A DNA stretch of 64,000 nt from Methylomonas sp. MK1. Lineage in GTDB: Bacteria; Pseudomonadota; Gammaproteobacteria; Methylococcales; Methylomonadaceae. This document shows, in pieces, positions 48,101 to 57,614 of this stretch (position 1 is the first letter of the stretch; the number at the start of each line of letters is the position of its first letter). The notes beneath the pieces are model-generated. The model searched no databases. It was given only the letters and a program-made list of their open reading frames with translations, and was not told the origin of the DNA. Location of the stretch: NCBI RefSeq assembly GCF_000365425.1, contig NZ_AQOV01000002.1, positions 992,001-1,056,000 of the forward strand. Reading direction: 5' to 3'. Both the position numbers and the translations under genes were made by a program.

Positions 48101-49144
48101 CAGCTGGCGGGCGTTCTCAGTGGCGAACTCTATCGGTAATCCTTCGGAATTATTCCATTTCAATACCACTGCCGCGCTCTGGCTGATAATTTGATAGGCG
48201 CGTTGCAGATTATGCTCCGATTGTTTGCGCACGCTGATGTCTTGGTGCGTGCCGCATAACCGGCTTGGACCGCCGCTGACCGGGTCGTACGCTACAACGG
48301 CGCCGGAACCTTGTATCCATACCCAATGGCCGAGTTTATGGCGCATGCGAAATTCCACTACATAGGGGCGGCCGGACTCTATGTGCTTGGCAACCACCTC
48401 TTTCACGCGCTGTCTGTCATCCGGATGCAGGCGTTTGTCCCAATCGCTGACATAGTTATCCAGTTCGTCATGGCTGAGGCCCAACATGTCCAGCCAGCGT
48501 TGATTCACGGAATGTTTGCCGCTTAGATAATTCCAATCCCAATAGCCCAACTGGGCGCCGTCTATGACCAGGGCCAATTGTTCTTCAATTTGCTTTCGAG
48601 GTGTGATGTCGATATGGAACTGGATTAATTCGCTGTTGTTATGCGTGGACAGACGGGCAAGCGAGATTTGCTGCCATGTTTGATTTGGAAAGGCAAAGTC
48701 GCTGGCCGGCATGGCCTTGCCGGCCTTGATATGTTGGCATAAGGGACATTCTAATTCGGCATGGTTGGTCGGGTGAAACCAGGCGTGTATGGCTTGTCCC
48801 GCTAATTCCGCCGGGGACTTGCCCACCGACAAAGCCGCGGCTTTGTTGGCACTGCGAATAATGCCCCGATTATCGACCACGATGGCGGATTGGGTGAGAT
48901 GGTCGTAAAAGTCGCCGATGGGCGCCAGTCCGGATGGCAGATGTTGCCGATTTGACAACAGTTCGCTAAAAATCAGCAAGACAGCTAATCCCGGCAGCAA
49001 AATTATCAGTATTTCGGTCAGTTCCCTGGTGCCGTTTATGCTCTGATAGAGCACTACGGTCATGTCGCATATCAACAGTAAACACACTGCGACCAGCACG
49101 AACCGGCGTATCTGATTGTCAGTGTTTGCGAGTTTATCTGTCAT
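45146..49144 (-). CDS. Hybrid sensor kinase with PAS, GAF, receiver and Hpt domains
   Basis: A 1332-residue inner-membrane kinase. Two helices at about 15-35 and 45-63, then PAS domains (about 75-185, 185-300, 315-430), a GAF domain (about 440-600), another PAS (about 610-730), the histidine box A-N-M-S-H-E-I-R-T-P-M-N, ATPase (about 855-975, G-T-G-L-G-L), a receiver (about 985-1105, V-L-M-D-V-Q-M-P-V-M-D-G) and an Hpt domain (H-T-L-K-G-L-V-G-S near 1180). The layout is a complete internal phosphorelay. The neighbouring receiver-GGDEF protein is the natural final acceptor. Confidence 0.94.
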   Translation of the reverse strand: MTDKLANTDNQIRRFVLVAVCLLLICDMTVVLYQSINGTRELTEILIILLPGLAVLLIFSELLSNRQHLPSGLAPIGDFYDHLTQSAIVVDNRGIIRSANKAAALSVGKSPAELAGQAIHAWFHPTNHAELECPLCQHIKAGKAMPASDFAFPNQTWQQISLARLSTHNNSELIQFHIDITPRKQIEEQLALVIDGAQLGYWDWNYLSGKHSVNQRWLDMLGLSHDELDNYVSDWDKRLHPDDRQRVKEVVAKHIESGRPYVVEFRMRHKLGHWVWIQGSGAVVAYDPVSGGPSRLCGTHQDISVRKQSEHNLQRAYQIISQSAAVVLKWNNSEGLPIEFATENARQLFGYSVEQLITGNLFYLNLIHADDVGVFLREIATCRNDPDCSEIAHQPYRIVAQNGGIKWVQDRKMVVRNEQGKIIDYQGLVTDITQQRQQTSVIRNIVSSNLPQNATSLLDNLTLLTVETLGADFALIAETTGDGRARSLSLCAKGKIVGNREFSLDNSPCREVAAGAICCVEHNVAERFPDADWLRHQQIQGYLGIPLHDKQQNSFGFISVSYCRPIPDTNFATDTLKLFALQITAELERSRALNALQDQKQRLLDAQSISHIGDWHWHLPDNHFSWSDEMYRITATSKAVFTPNFSSILSTLVHPDDQSFFKTSMQNAINSGRLDFRHRIVLGNDQIRHVHQRGQVIRDVNDKPTGIQGTMQDITDRLQTEQRLLEAKQQAEQATRVKSEFLANMSHEIRTPMNAIIGLVELCLNSNISAKQRDYLERVETASRSLMTIIDDILDFSKMEAGKMQLESVPFLLEEMLDKVFSTMSELCASKGIALIRPPKSLTFLPVIGDPQRLRQIFINLIGNAIKFTEHGEVRVTLTELRRSAQQTCLQFSISDTGIGMNAEKQAKLFQAFSQGDSSVTRHYGGTGLGLIISKQLVEQMGGTISVSSQENLGSTFTFSVKLGITSLASIRNAQYQQKLPLDSGKLQHISGARVLLVEDNEVNRIVAIELLEQAHLQVDVAENGEIALGKLQQTTYDCVLMDVQMPVMDGYQTTKHIRAIPGCQTLPVIAMTANAMSNDRNRCFQADMDDFISKPILPETLYATLAKWIKPRADGMPQTDPNSEQMSSNPLPYLYGIDTSAGLQHTAGNLTVYRKVLLKFAENHADTMNEIDQAFTHNQYDKAYQLVHTLKGLVGSLGALQLQSHLVRLEESLIDFRANIADVPHIDSNIVATTLEMTKVISSINSNLANSESHGDGEPRYSTLETRQQLAILIDKLQTFDSDSDQQLERIMRHIDDKALLQILLPIKKQIANYQFVDAAQALNHILEHRI

Positions 49145-49243
49145 ATTTTGCTGATGTCGGGAATCTTGCCGGGAGGGACGGGAAAAATCTTAGACCGGGT
49201 ATCGGTAAATGTGAATCCATGTCGCCGGAAAACTGTCCGGTGC

Positions 49244-50230
49244 TCAGCAAATTGGGATTTTATACGCTGCTCCCGCCTGTTCTTTAACGAGTTTGGGCAC
49301 CAGATAGCCGGGGAGATGGCTTTGCATATGCTCAAGTAGATCCTTGGCAGCGGTTTCGGATACTTCAAAATGGCCGGTGCCGCTGGCGTGGTCCAGCAAA
49401 TGCAGGTAGTAAGGCAGAATGCCCAATTCAAACAGTTTTTCACTCAATGTACAGAGCGTCGTGCCCGTATCGTTAATTCCTTTCAATAGCACGCTTTGGT
49501 TTAACAAGGTAACGCCGCGGTGGCGTAAATCACCACAAATCGCACCAACGGCAGGACTCAGCTCATTCGCATGATTGGCGTGAAATACCATCACAATTTG
49601 TTGCGACAGACTGGAGAAGGAGTTCAGCAGTTGCCGGGTGATGCGCATTGGCAACACGATGGGCACCCGGCTATGAATACGAATACGTTTGACATGTTCG
49701 ATCTCCCCCAGCCGATCAAGCAGTTGGCCTAGTTTTTCGTCATTTAGCAACAAGGGGTCGCCGCCGCTGAGGATCACTTCGCTGATTTCCGGGTGGCTGA
49801 TGATGTAGCTAAGTGCTTGTTGGACTTTTTGCGTCGACAGCTGCAACTCCGCATAAGGGAAATTGCGCCGAAAACAATACCGGCAGTGCACTGCGCAAGC
49901 GCCGGTGCTAATCAACAATACTCGGCCATGATACTTATGAATAATGCCGGCTTCGGCGACTGCGCCCAGGTCGCCCACCGGGTCATGGTTGTAGCCCGGA
50001 TAGTCGATCAGTTCGTTCTGAGTCGGCAGTACTTGTCTCAGCAAGGGATCATTCGGATCGCCGGGGCGCATGCAGTCGGCAAAACCGCGCGGTACCCGCA
50101 GCGGAAAGGCTTTGAAATCCGGTAGCAATGCCACGCTGTCTGTTGGAATATGCAGATAGTCACAAAGGGCTTCGACGCTGGTAAATGCATCGGCAAGCGC
50201 CTGTTGCCAGCCGGCGGTTTGGGTGTTCAA
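49244..50230 (-). CDS. epmB: EF-P--lysine (R)-beta-lysine isomerase EpmB
   Basis: A 328-residue KamA-like radical-SAM enzyme starting with TTG, with GGAG five bases ahead. The cluster motif is C-A-V-H-C-R-Y-C-F-R-R and the PLP lysine lies in the late K-I-P-style end region. It converts (S)-alpha-lysine to (R)-beta-lysine for EF-P. It is divergent from efp-epmA. Confidence 0.95.
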   Translation of the reverse strand: MNTQTAGWQQALADAFTSVEALCDYLHIPTDSVALLPDFKAFPLRVPRGFADCMRPGDPNDPLLRQVLPTQNELIDYPGYNHDPVGDLGAVAEAGIIHKYHGRVLLISTGACAVHCRYCFRRNFPYAELQLSTQKVQQALSYIISHPEISEVILSGGDPLLLNDEKLGQLLDRLGEIEHVKRIRIHSRVPIVLPMRITRQLLNSFSSLSQQIVMVFHANHANELSPAVGAICGDLRHRGVTLLNQSVLLKGINDTGTTLCTLSEKLFELGILPYYLHLLDHASGTGHFEVSETAAKDLLEHMQSHLPGYLVPKLVKEQAGAAYKIPIC

Positions 50231-50263
50231 TGCTGCTCCGGTTTCCGATTAAAAATCTTATCC

Positions 50264-50271
50264 ATTATAAT
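50264..50271. promoter_or_regulatory. Overlapping divergent -10 boxes (epmB and efp)
   Basis: ATTATAAT carries TATAAT on the plus strand (50266-50271) and on the minus strand (50264-50269). The -35 elements are weak on both strands (TTCCGA at 50243-50248 for efp). The site lies in the 73-base gap between the divergent genes. Confidence 0.5.
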
Positions 50272-50303
50272 CGTCCGACTATTATTTGTTTCACGAGGAA
50301 AAA

Positions 50304-50873
50304 ATGGCGACTTTTAGCACCAACGAGTTCAAGGGCGGTTTGAAAATCATGTTGGACAACGACCCTTGTTCGATTATCGAAAACGAGTTTGTTAAGCCGG
50401 GTAAGGGGCAGGCGTTCAATCGGGTCAGGATCAGAAATCTGAAAACCGGCCGGGTCATTGAGCGTACCTTCAAATCCGGTGATACCGTGGAAGGTGCGGA
50501 TGTCGTTGATAAGGAAATGCAATATTTGTATAGCGATGGCGAATTCTGGCATTTCATGGTGCCCGATACGTTTGAACAGTACCAAGCCGATAAAAATGCG
50601 GTGTCCGACGCTATAAAATGGCTGAAAGAACAAGATGTTTGCACGATGACCCTATGGAACGACTCGCCATTGTCTGTCACACCACCCAACTTTGTGGAAT
50701 TGACTATCACCGAAACCGACCCCGGTTTGAAAGGCGATACCTCTGGTGGTGGCGGTAAACCGGCCACGCTGGAATCCGGCGCGGTGGTGCGAGTACCGTT
50801 GTTTGTACAGATCGGCGAAGTGATTAAAGTCGATACCCGAACCGGCGAATACGTGTCCCGCGTTAAAGAGTGA
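50304..50873 (+). CDS. efp: Elongation factor P
   Basis: A 189-residue three-domain protein. The modified residue K34 lies in K-P-G-K-G-Q-A-F, flanked as in E. coli-type EF-P. It relieves ribosome stalling at consecutive prolines. Start at the ATG after GAGGA; an upstream TTG would add six residues. The stop overlaps the epmA start (GTGA). Confidence 0.97.
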   Translation: MATFSTNEFKGGLKIMLDNDPCSIIENEFVKPGKGQAFNRVRIRNLKTGRVIERTFKSGDTVEGADVVDKEMQYLYSDGEFWHFMVPDTFEQYQADKNAVSDAIKWLKEQDVCTMTLWNDSPLSVTPPNFVELTITETDPGLKGDTSGGGGKPATLESGAVVRVPLFVQIGEVIKVDTRTGEYVSRVKE

Positions 50874-51847
50874 CGGTTCTCTGGCAGCCTAGCTGCCCAA
50901 TTGAGCATTTGCGCACTCGCGCGCAAATGCTGGCGGCGATACGGCGTTTTTTCGAGGCACGGGATGTGCTGGAAGTCGAAACGCCGCTATTGTGCCCGGC
51001 CACCGGTACCGATCCGCAGCTGGATTTTTTCAGTAGTCAATTTAATTTCCCCCCGAACAGACCCACCCTGTTTTTGCAAACATCGCCTGAGTTCGCGATG
51101 AAACGGCTGTTGGCCGCCGGCAGCGGCAGTATTTATCAGATCTGCAAGGCGTTTAGGAATGGCGAAGCCGGGCGCTATCACAATCCGGAATTCACGATTT
51201 TGGAATGGTATCGGGTTGGCTACGATTTGCGGCAGTTGATGGCGGAAGTCGCCGAATTGTTGCAGCAGCTATTGCAGCCTTTTCGTGCCGAATTGCCAAC
51301 CAAGCAAATCAGCTACCAACAGCTATTTCTGGATTCCACCGGTTTGGATCCCTTGATTTTTTGCCTCAGCGATTATCAGGCTTATGCGGCTGAGAATGCG
51401 CTTCCGGAGGCTAGCGAGCTGTGCGGTAACGATCATGCCTTGTGGCTGGATTTCATTTTTAGCCATCGCGTCCAGCAGATGATGGATAACGATACGATTT
51501 ATTTGCTGCATGGCTATCCGGCGATACAGTCTTCGCTGGCGCGCTTGAATGTCGATGATTCGCGGATCAGTGAGCGTTTTGAAGTGTTTATCAATGGCGT
51601 GGAGTTGGGCAATGGTTTTTATGAACTTGCTGATCCACTTGAGCAGGAGGCGCGTTTTGATAAGGAAATTGCCTATAGGCTGAGTCATGGTTTGCCGGCG
51701 GTTGCTAAGGACGCCGCATTTTTGCAGGCCTTGAAATGCGGTTTGCCGGATTGCAGCGGGGTGGCGATTGGTTTGGACCGGCTGCTGATGATTGCTCTGG
51801 GCTGTGCGTCCATTAGTGATGTGCTGGCTTTTCCTGTCCGCGTTTGA
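50870..51847 (+). CDS. epmA: EF-P--(R)-beta-lysine ligase EpmA
   Basis: A 325-residue paralogue of the lysyl-tRNA synthetase catalytic core, with no anticodon domain. Class II motifs: [15 protein letters not shown] motif 2 and G-V-A-I-G-L-D-R motif 3. It starts with GTG inside the efp stop. It adds beta-lysine to K34 of EF-P. Confidence 0.95.
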   Translation: MTVLWQPSCPIEHLRTRAQMLAAIRRFFEARDVLEVETPLLCPATGTDPQLDFFSSQFNFPPNRPTLFLQTSPEFAMKRLLAAGSGSIYQICKAFRNGEAGRYHNPEFTILEWYRVGYDLRQLMAEVAELLQQLLQPFRAELPTKQISYQQLFLDSTGLDPLIFCLSDYQAYAAENALPEASELCGNDHALWLDFIFSHRVQQMMDNDTIYLLHGYPAIQSSLARLNVDDSRISERFEVFINGVELGNGFYELADPLEQEARFDKEIAYRLSHGLPAVAKDAAFLQALKCGLPDCSGVAIGLDRLLMIALGCASISDVLAFPVRV

Positions 51848-51868
51848 GGCTCAATAATGAAAAGTCCG

Positions 51869-51896
51869 AAAAAACTCCCCCTTCGCCGAAGGGGGA
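51869..51896 (-). terminator. Intrinsic terminator, minus strand
   Basis: A perfect 9-bp stem (51876-51884 and 51888-51896) with a 3-base loop. Reading leftward it is followed by a run of six T, so it ends the transcript of the small CxxC gene; it can also shield the epmA 3' end. Confidence 0.8.
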
Positions 51897-51937
51897 TGTA
51901 GTCGGTAGGTTTCCCTAAAAACGATTAATCGATTTGC

Positions 51938-52213
51938 CTAGTAGGGCCAGCTGAGCGAACTTTTTTGCTGGTCCGGGTGGTCTGCGGCATCTAGCGCTGT
52001 TTGTATGTCGTCTACGAAAAAACGTCTAAGGCCGCGGCCAAGGCGATGCGCCAGGACCGGTAGAGCGTGATCTTTGTCTAGATAGGTCACGGGTTCGCGA
52101 CCCTTGCGGTAATTGTGTAGCGCTCTTCTGACTGCGCCGCACAGATAGCACTCTGTCCCCTCAGGAAGAGTGGTGTTCAAATCGCGAAGTAGATGTGGAG
52201 TTATTTTATTCAT
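51938..52213 (-). CDS. Small CxxC protein, unknown
   Basis: A 91-residue basic protein. A single C-Y-L-C knuckle follows E-G-T-E, then R-R-A-L-H-N-Y-R-K-G-R-E and H-R-L-G-R-G-L-R-R-F-F-V-D-D. A very strong AGGAGGGGG ribosome binding site precedes the ATG and its own terminator follows, so it looks well expressed. No family recognised; possibly a zinc-binding regulatory protein. Confidence 0.65.
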   Translation of the reverse strand: MNKITPHLLRDLNTTLPEGTECYLCGAVRRALHNYRKGREPVTYLDKDHALPVLAHRLGRGLRRFFVDDIQTALDAADHPDQQKSSLSWPY

Positions 52214-52284
52214 AGCATCCCCCTCCTCATTCGGAGTGTTGGGCGGTAATCCTTATGCCATGCGAAGATCCGCAACCGGGATCT

Positions 52285-52303
52285 GTTATTTAATAAAAAT
52301 AAC
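52285..52303. other. AT-rich hairpin
   Basis: A 7-bp stem (52285-52291 and 52297-52303) in the 247-base gap between aspS and the small CxxC gene. No coding frame in this gap; it should hold the promoter of the small gene. Confidence 0.3.
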
Positions 52304-52419
52304 GTGATTAACTTATCAATTTGGCAAAAAAAGTCAACGAGTATTTGGTGGGCTTTTTTGACGTATATCAATACCTTGGTTCACTGCTTGGCAGGGTATC
52401 GCAGGTGGCAAGCTTAACA

Positions 52420-52450
52420 AGAACAAAGGGCGGACAAGTTAGCCCGCCCT
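52420..52450 (-). terminator. aspS terminator
   Basis: Just after the aspS stop: stem 52444-52450 with 52427-52433 (7 bp, GC-rich), followed leftward by TTTGTTC. A reasonable intrinsic terminator. Confidence 0.65.
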
Positions 52451-52460
52451 CATATTTACC

Positions 52461-54251
52461 TTAATCCTGCTTTTCGGTTTTGCCGGCAGGGTTACGCAAC
52501 CTGATGCCCAATTCTTTCAATTGTTCTTCGCTGACCAATGCCGGCGCATTGAATAACGGGCAAGCGGCAGTTTGGGTTTTCGGGAACGCGATCACATCGC
52601 GGATCGAGCTGGCTCCGGTCATCAACATGACCAAGCGGTCCAAACCAAAGGCGATGCCGCCGTGGGGCGGTGCACCGTATTTCAAGGCATCCAAAAGGAA
52701 GCCGAATTTTTCGCGGGCTTCTTCGTGGCCAATACCCAGAATGTCGAATACGGTTTGCTGCATCGCGGTGCGGTTGATCCGGATCGAGCCGCCGCCGACT
52801 TCGGTGCCGTTCAGCACCAAATCGTAAGCGCGTGACAAGGCGGTGCCGGGATTAGCGACCAAATCTTCCACCGAGCAGCTAGGCGCGGTGAACGGATGAT
52901 GGATGGCTGTAAAGCGTTGGGCTTTTTCGTCCCAGGCAAACATTGGGAAATCCACGACCCACAAGGGTTTCCACGGTCCGGTCAACAGGTTGCGGTCCAA
53001 GCCCAATTTAACCCGCAAGGCGCCCATCGCTTCGTTGACTATGCCGGTTTTGTCGGCACCGAAGAAAATCAAGTCGCCGTTCTGCGCACCGACTTTTTCC
53101 ATTACCTTGGCCCAGACCTCAGCCGAAGCGAATTTGACGATAGGCGATTGCAAGCCTTCGACGCCGGCAGCCAAGTCGTTGACTTTGATATAAGCCAAGC
53201 CTTTAGCACCGTAAATGCCGACGAACTTGGTGAGTTCGTCGATCACGCTACGGCTCAAGTCGCCGCCTTCAGGCAATTTCATTGCCACGACGCGGCCGTT
53301 TGGATCGTTGGCGGGGCCGGAGAAGACTTTGAAATCGACACCTTTCATTTCCGCGGCGATATCCACCAGTTCCAGCGGGATACGCAGGTCCGGACGGTCA
53401 GAACCGTAACGACGCATGGCTTCTGCGTAGCTAATTACTGGGAATTGCTCCCCCAAGTCGACATCGATAATCTCTTTAAACAAGCGACGAATCATTTCTT
53501 CCATCACCGCCATGATCTCTTGTTCATTCATGAACGAAGTTTCGATATCCAGCTGGGTAAATTCCGGCTGGCGATCAGCGCGCAAATCTTCGTCGCGGAA
53601 GCAACGTACTACCTGGTAGTAACGGTCCATGCCGGCAATCATCAGCAATTGTTTGTAAAGTTGAGGCGATTGCGGCAAGGCGAAGAATGAGTTCTGGTGG
53701 GTCCTGCTTGGGACGATGTAATCGCGCGCGCCTTCCGGCGTAGCCTTGGTCAGGTAGGGCGTTTCGATTTCGAAAAATTCGTGATCGTCCAGATATTGGC
53801 GCAGGTTACGGGTCACATCGCGGCGCACTTTCATTTTTTGCTGCATCGCGGTGCGGCGCAGATCGATGTAACGGAAACGCAGGCGGGTCTCTTCGTTGAC
53901 TTCGATATCGCTCTCCAACGGGAACGGCGGGGTTTCCGACTCGTTCAATACTTCGATATGTTTGCCCAGAACTTCGATTTGGCCGGTGGACATATTCGGG
54001 TTATGCGTGCCTTCAGGGCGGTCGCGGACGATGCCTTCGATACGCAGTACATATTCACTGCGCACGTGTTCGGCAATCGCAAAGCTTTCGGCCATATCGG
54101 GATCGAACACCACTTGCACCAGGCCGGCGCGGTCTCTCAAGTCGATAAAAATAACGCCGCCGTGGTCGCGGCGACGATGGACCCAGCCGCACAGGGCAAC
54201 GGTTTGACCTAAATGTTGGGTGTTCAATTCTCCACACTTGTGGCTACGCAT
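52461..54251 (-). CDS. aspS: Aspartyl-tRNA synthetase
   Basis: A 596-residue class IIb synthetase of the bacterial type with the GAD insertion. N-terminal OB fold ([15 protein letters not shown]), motif 2 [16 protein letters not shown] and motif 3 G-I-A-F-G-L-D-R. Start at M-R-S-H-K-C; seven more upstream codons are unlikely. fmdB lies 90 bases upstream. Confidence 0.97.
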   Translation of the reverse strand: MRSHKCGELNTQHLGQTVALCGWVHRRRDHGGVIFIDLRDRAGLVQVVFDPDMAESFAIAEHVRSEYVLRIEGIVRDRPEGTHNPNMSTGQIEVLGKHIEVLNESETPPFPLESDIEVNEETRLRFRYIDLRRTAMQQKMKVRRDVTRNLRQYLDDHEFFEIETPYLTKATPEGARDYIVPSRTHQNSFFALPQSPQLYKQLLMIAGMDRYYQVVRCFRDEDLRADRQPEFTQLDIETSFMNEQEIMAVMEEMIRRLFKEIIDVDLGEQFPVISYAEAMRRYGSDRPDLRIPLELVDIAAEMKGVDFKVFSGPANDPNGRVVAMKLPEGGDLSRSVIDELTKFVGIYGAKGLAYIKVNDLAAGVEGLQSPIVKFASAEVWAKVMEKVGAQNGDLIFFGADKTGIVNEAMGALRVKLGLDRNLLTGPWKPLWVVDFPMFAWDEKAQRFTAIHHPFTAPSCSVEDLVANPGTALSRAYDLVLNGTEVGGGSIRINRTAMQQTVFDILGIGHEEAREKFGFLLDALKYGAPPHGGIAFGLDRLVMLMTGASSIRDVIAFPKTQTAACPLFNAPALVSEEQLKELGIRLRNPAGKTEKQD

Positions 54252-54301
54252 AGTTGTTCTCAGGTTAATCAAAATACGGGGTATAGGTAAAAATTAGGAA
54301 G

Positions 54302-54326
54302 TGCCAGTCGTTTCGGAAAACTGGCA
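54302..54326 (-). other. Hairpin between fmdB and aspS
   Basis: A perfect 7-bp stem (54302-54308 and 54320-54326), with weakly T-rich sequence beyond it. It could be a weak terminator or attenuator that tunes aspS. Confidence 0.35.
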
Positions 54327-54341
54327 GTTACCATGAGATTC

Positions 54342-54605
54342 CTAATGGTTATGGTTGGGGCAGCCGCTGCAACTGCTGGCTTTTTCCGGGGCTTTGTTTT
54401 CGCCGGCGACGTTTTTCTTGTTGCCGCTTTTAAAATCGGTTTCGTACCAGCCGCCGCCTTTCAAACGAAATCCCGCTGCGGAAATTTTCTTTTTTAATTC
54501 CGCTTCATTGCAGGCCGGGCAAACGATTAAGGGCTCTGCACCCAGTTTTTGCAGGGCTTCGTGTTCATGTCCGCAAGCATTGCATTGGTATTCGTAAATA
54601 GGCAT
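54342..54605 (-). CDS. FmdB-family zinc ribbon protein
   Basis: An 87-residue protein starting M-P-I-Y-E-Y-Q-C-N-A-C-G-H, with the second C-P-A-C knuckle at about 33-36 completing a zinc ribbon, and F-R-L-K-G-G-G-W-Y downstream. A second small set, C-S-G-C-P-N-H-N-H, ends the protein. FmdB-type genes often precede aspS; the role is unclear, possibly regulatory. Confidence 0.9.
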   Translation of the reverse strand: MPIYEYQCNACGHEHEALQKLGAEPLIVCPACNEAELKKKISAAGFRLKGGGWYETDFKSGNKKNVAGENKAPEKASSCSGCPNHNH

Positions 54606-54718
54606 CTGCTTCTCCAGTTGAAAGTGTTTAAATCGGCTTACTAAGGGCGGGGTTTTAATTTTTCAAGGCCCTTAATGTTAGAATAACTGGCTATTTTAAA
54701 TGAAAACGCCCGGAGATT

Positions 54719-55756
54719 ATGGATAAATTGACCATCCGCCAACCCGACGATTGGCATTTGCACGTTAGAACCGGCAGTATTTTAAAAACGGTGATCGGTC
54801 ATACTGTTAGGCAGTTCGGTCGCGCTATTATCATGCCGAATCTGAAACCTCCAGTCACAACGGTCGCTCAGGCTTTGCTTTACAGGCAGGAAATTTTGGC
54901 AGCTTTACCGCCAGGATCGACATTTCAGCCCTTGATGACCCTGTATCTCACGGCAAGTACGTCGGTGGAGGAAATCAAAAAAGTGGCCGATGCCGAGCAT
55001 GTGTTCGCCTTTAAATTGTATCCGGCCGGTGCGACCACCAATTCCGATGCCGGCGTGGCAGACATCGAAGCGGCTTATCCTTTATTCGCGGCGATGGAGA
55101 AATACGGCGTGCCGCTATTGATCCACGGTGAAGTCACCGATGCTGAATACGATATTTTCGACCGGGAAAAAATCTTTATCGATAGTAAATTAAGCAAGCT
55201 TACCCGGCAATTCCCGGCGCTACGCATTGTTGTCGAACACCTGACGACCCAGGAAGCGGTAGAGTTTGTCCAAGCCTCAGGCGCGAATGTCGCCGCGACT
55301 ATTACCCCGCAACATCTGCTCTACAACCGTAACGCGATTTTGGCCGGCGGTATTCGTCCGCATTTCTATTGTTTGCCCATTTTAAAGCGCGAGCATCATC
55401 GCCAAGCCTTAATAAAAGCGGCTACCAGCGGTAATGCCAAATTTTTCCTTGGCACCGACAGCGCGCCGCATTTGACCGGGTTGAAAGAAAATAGCTGCGG
55501 TTGCGCCGGTTGTTACAGCGCGCATGCGGCGTTGGAATTGTATGCTGAAGCCTTCGAACAGGTTGGCGCTTTGGACAAGCTAGAAGGATTTGCCAGTTTT
55601 TACGGCGCCGATTTTTATGGGTTGCCGCGCAACTCCGCGAGCGTTACTTTAGAAAAACAAGCCTGGATCGTGCCGGAAGCCTATGCCAATCCGAATGGCA
55701 CTATTACACCATTACGGGCTGGTGAAAGTTTGTCATGGCGCTTAGTCGTCGCCTGA
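54719..55756 (+). CDS. pyrC: Dihydroorotase
   Basis: A 345-residue class II dihydroorotase. Zinc ligands H13 and H15 in D-W-H-L-H-V-R, the carbamylated K99 in F-A-F-K-L-Y-P, and D in G-T-D-S-A-P-H are all present. It closes carbamoyl-aspartate to dihydroorotate in pyrimidine synthesis. CGGAG precedes the ATG. Confidence 0.97.
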   Translation: MDKLTIRQPDDWHLHVRTGSILKTVIGHTVRQFGRAIIMPNLKPPVTTVAQALLYRQEILAALPPGSTFQPLMTLYLTASTSVEEIKKVADAEHVFAFKLYPAGATTNSDAGVADIEAAYPLFAAMEKYGVPLLIHGEVTDAEYDIFDREKIFIDSKLSKLTRQFPALRIVVEHLTTQEAVEFVQASGANVAATITPQHLLYNRNAILAGGIRPHFYCLPILKREHHRQALIKAATSGNAKFFLGTDSAPHLTGLKENSCGCAGCYSAHAALELYAEAFEQVGALDKLEGFASFYGADFYGLPRNSASVTLEKQAWIVPEAYANPNGTITPLRAGESLSWRLVVA

Positions 55757-55960
55757 TTCCTTATGATAAGTGGGGCAATTCAACCTGATTAGCGGTTTGT
55801 TTCAACCGGCCCTGTCACCTTTTTATGTCGACTTTAGATGTGTCGGGCTTTGCCGACTTTGATATTGTTGGCATGAAATTGGCTTAATATTTTGTCATAA
55901 CGCTGGCGTGATTCTGGTCGCTTGGATGTCCAGTGCTCAGAATCGATATTTTCTCGAAAA

Positions 55961-57538
55961 ATGACCATACCCGATAAACTGATTTACCGCTGGGGCATCC
56001 TGCCGCTTTGGCTGCTGTTGACCGCAAGCGTTTATTTTCGTTCGCCCATACCCATCGACGAAACGCGCTATCTCAGCGTGGCCTGGGAAATGTGGCTGCG
56101 CGGCGATTTTTTGGTGCCGTATCTAAACGGCCAGACCTATAGTCATAAGCCGCCCTTACTATTCTGGTTGATTCAAGCTGGTTGGGGCGTGTTCGGCGTT
56201 AACGCATGGTGGCCGAGTTTGGTAGGACCTCTGGCAGCTTTAGCAAATCTGTTGCTGACGCGAAAATTAGCGGAAAAGCTTTGGCCGGAGCAAGCGGTAG
56301 CCGCATTGTTGGCGCCGTGGATATTGATTGCAACCTTGTTATGGACTTTGTTTGCCGCGTCGATCATGTTCGATGTTCTGCTGACCAGCTGGGTGTTGTT
56401 AGGCATGCTCGGTGTTCTGGAAGTTGTACAAGGTGAGGAGCGCAAGGGTTGGATATTGGTTGCGGCAGCGTTGGGTTTGGGAATTCTAAGCAAAGGGCCT
56501 GTGGTTTTTTTGCATCTAATTCCTACCGTAGTTTTGGTCGTTGTTTGGGCGCCGCGTCCGATTGTTTTCAGCCGCTGGTTTGGTGGCTTGTTGATAGCCG
56601 CCTTGATCGGAGCTGCGATAGCGCTAGCCTGGGCGATTCCGGCCGCCATGGCCGGTGGCGAGGAATACGCCAACGCGATACTTTGGCATCAGACCGCTGA
56701 TCGCGCAGTAAGCACTAAAATCCATACCCGCTCAGTGTTCTGGTATCTGCCGTTTTTGCCGATGTTTTTGTTTCCGTGGTTGTTTTGGCCGCGTTTCTGG
56801 GGCAGTTTGCGCGGTAGCCGATTTTTTAGTGATTGCGGTCTACGTTTCTGTCTGGTTTGGCTGGCATCAACCTTTGTAGTGTTCTCGTTGTTGCCCAGCA
56901 AGCAGATTCATTATTTGATTCCGATGTTACCGGCGTTTGCGTTGTTGGTGGCCAGGGTGGTAGTGAATGCCCACAAGCCGAAATTAGCGGGCGAGTGCTT
57001 GCTGCCGCTACTGTTCGGTGCAACCGGGATGTTTTTAGTTTGTCTGCCCAAAGTGCCGGGCTTGTCGAAACTGAACTGGGTCCAGACTGTGCAGCCAGCA
57101 TGGGGATTGAGTGTGTTGGCTATTGCCATCATGTTGGCGCTGCTGGTTTGGATTAAACGCAAGTTGCCGGTTGCGGCAATATCGACGGCCTTGGTGGCGG
57201 CCATTTTTGTCGGATTTATATTTTTCTTCCGCTATGCCGGTCCGGCATACGACCTGGCGCCCGCGGCAATGCAGGTGAAAAGCTTTACCGAGCAGCACAT
57301 TCCTCATGTCTATGTCGGCAATTACCAAGGTCAATTCAATTTCTTGGGGCGATTAACCCAGCCACTGCCGGTTTTACCTGCGGAACGGCTTGCCGATTGG
57401 GTGGCTCAGCATGCGGACGGGTACCTGATTTCCCTGGAAAAAAACAAGCCTAGCGACGCCGTATACCTACAGCCCCATCGGGAATATTGGCTGGTATTTC
57501 GGCGCGCGGGGCAGGCTGCTGAGGTCAAGCCGCTATAA
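55961..57538 (+). CDS. GT39-family glycosyltransferase (ArnT-like)
   Basis: A 525-residue membrane protein with about 12 helices. The acidic site of GT-C enzymes is in P-I-D-E-T-R-Y near residue 35, with Y-L-N-G-Q-T-Y-S-H-K-P-P-L downstream. Relatives move a sugar from undecaprenyl phosphate to lipid A or other glycans on the periplasmic side. I start it at ATG 55961 rather than the upstream TTG. It is followed by GT2 and LAB_N genes that could make and flip the donor. Confidence 0.9.
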   Translation: MTIPDKLIYRWGILPLWLLLTASVYFRSPIPIDETRYLSVAWEMWLRGDFLVPYLNGQTYSHKPPLLFWLIQAGWGVFGVNAWWPSLVGPLAALANLLLTRKLAEKLWPEQAVAALLAPWILIATLLWTLFAASIMFDVLLTSWVLLGMLGVLEVVQGEERKGWILVAAALGLGILSKGPVVFLHLIPTVVLVVVWAPRPIVFSRWFGGLLIAALIGAAIALAWAIPAAMAGGEEYANAILWHQTADRAVSTKIHTRSVFWYLPFLPMFLFPWLFWPRFWGSLRGSRFFSDCGLRFCLVWLASTFVVFSLLPSKQIHYLIPMLPAFALLVARVVVNAHKPKLAGECLLPLLFGATGMFLVCLPKVPGLSKLNWVQTVQPAWGLSVLAIAIMLALLVWIKRKLPVAAISTALVAAIFVGFIFFFRYAGPAYDLAPAAMQVKSFTEQHIPHVYVGNYQGQFNFLGRLTQPLPVLPAERLADWVAQHADGYLISLEKNKPSDAVYLQPHREYWLVFRRAGQAAEVKPL

Positions 57539-57614
57539 CTCAAACCTGTACAAAATTCTTATCTGTGTATAAGCGTTTGATACAATTCACAACTTTTTCA
57601 ACTTTTACCAAGAT

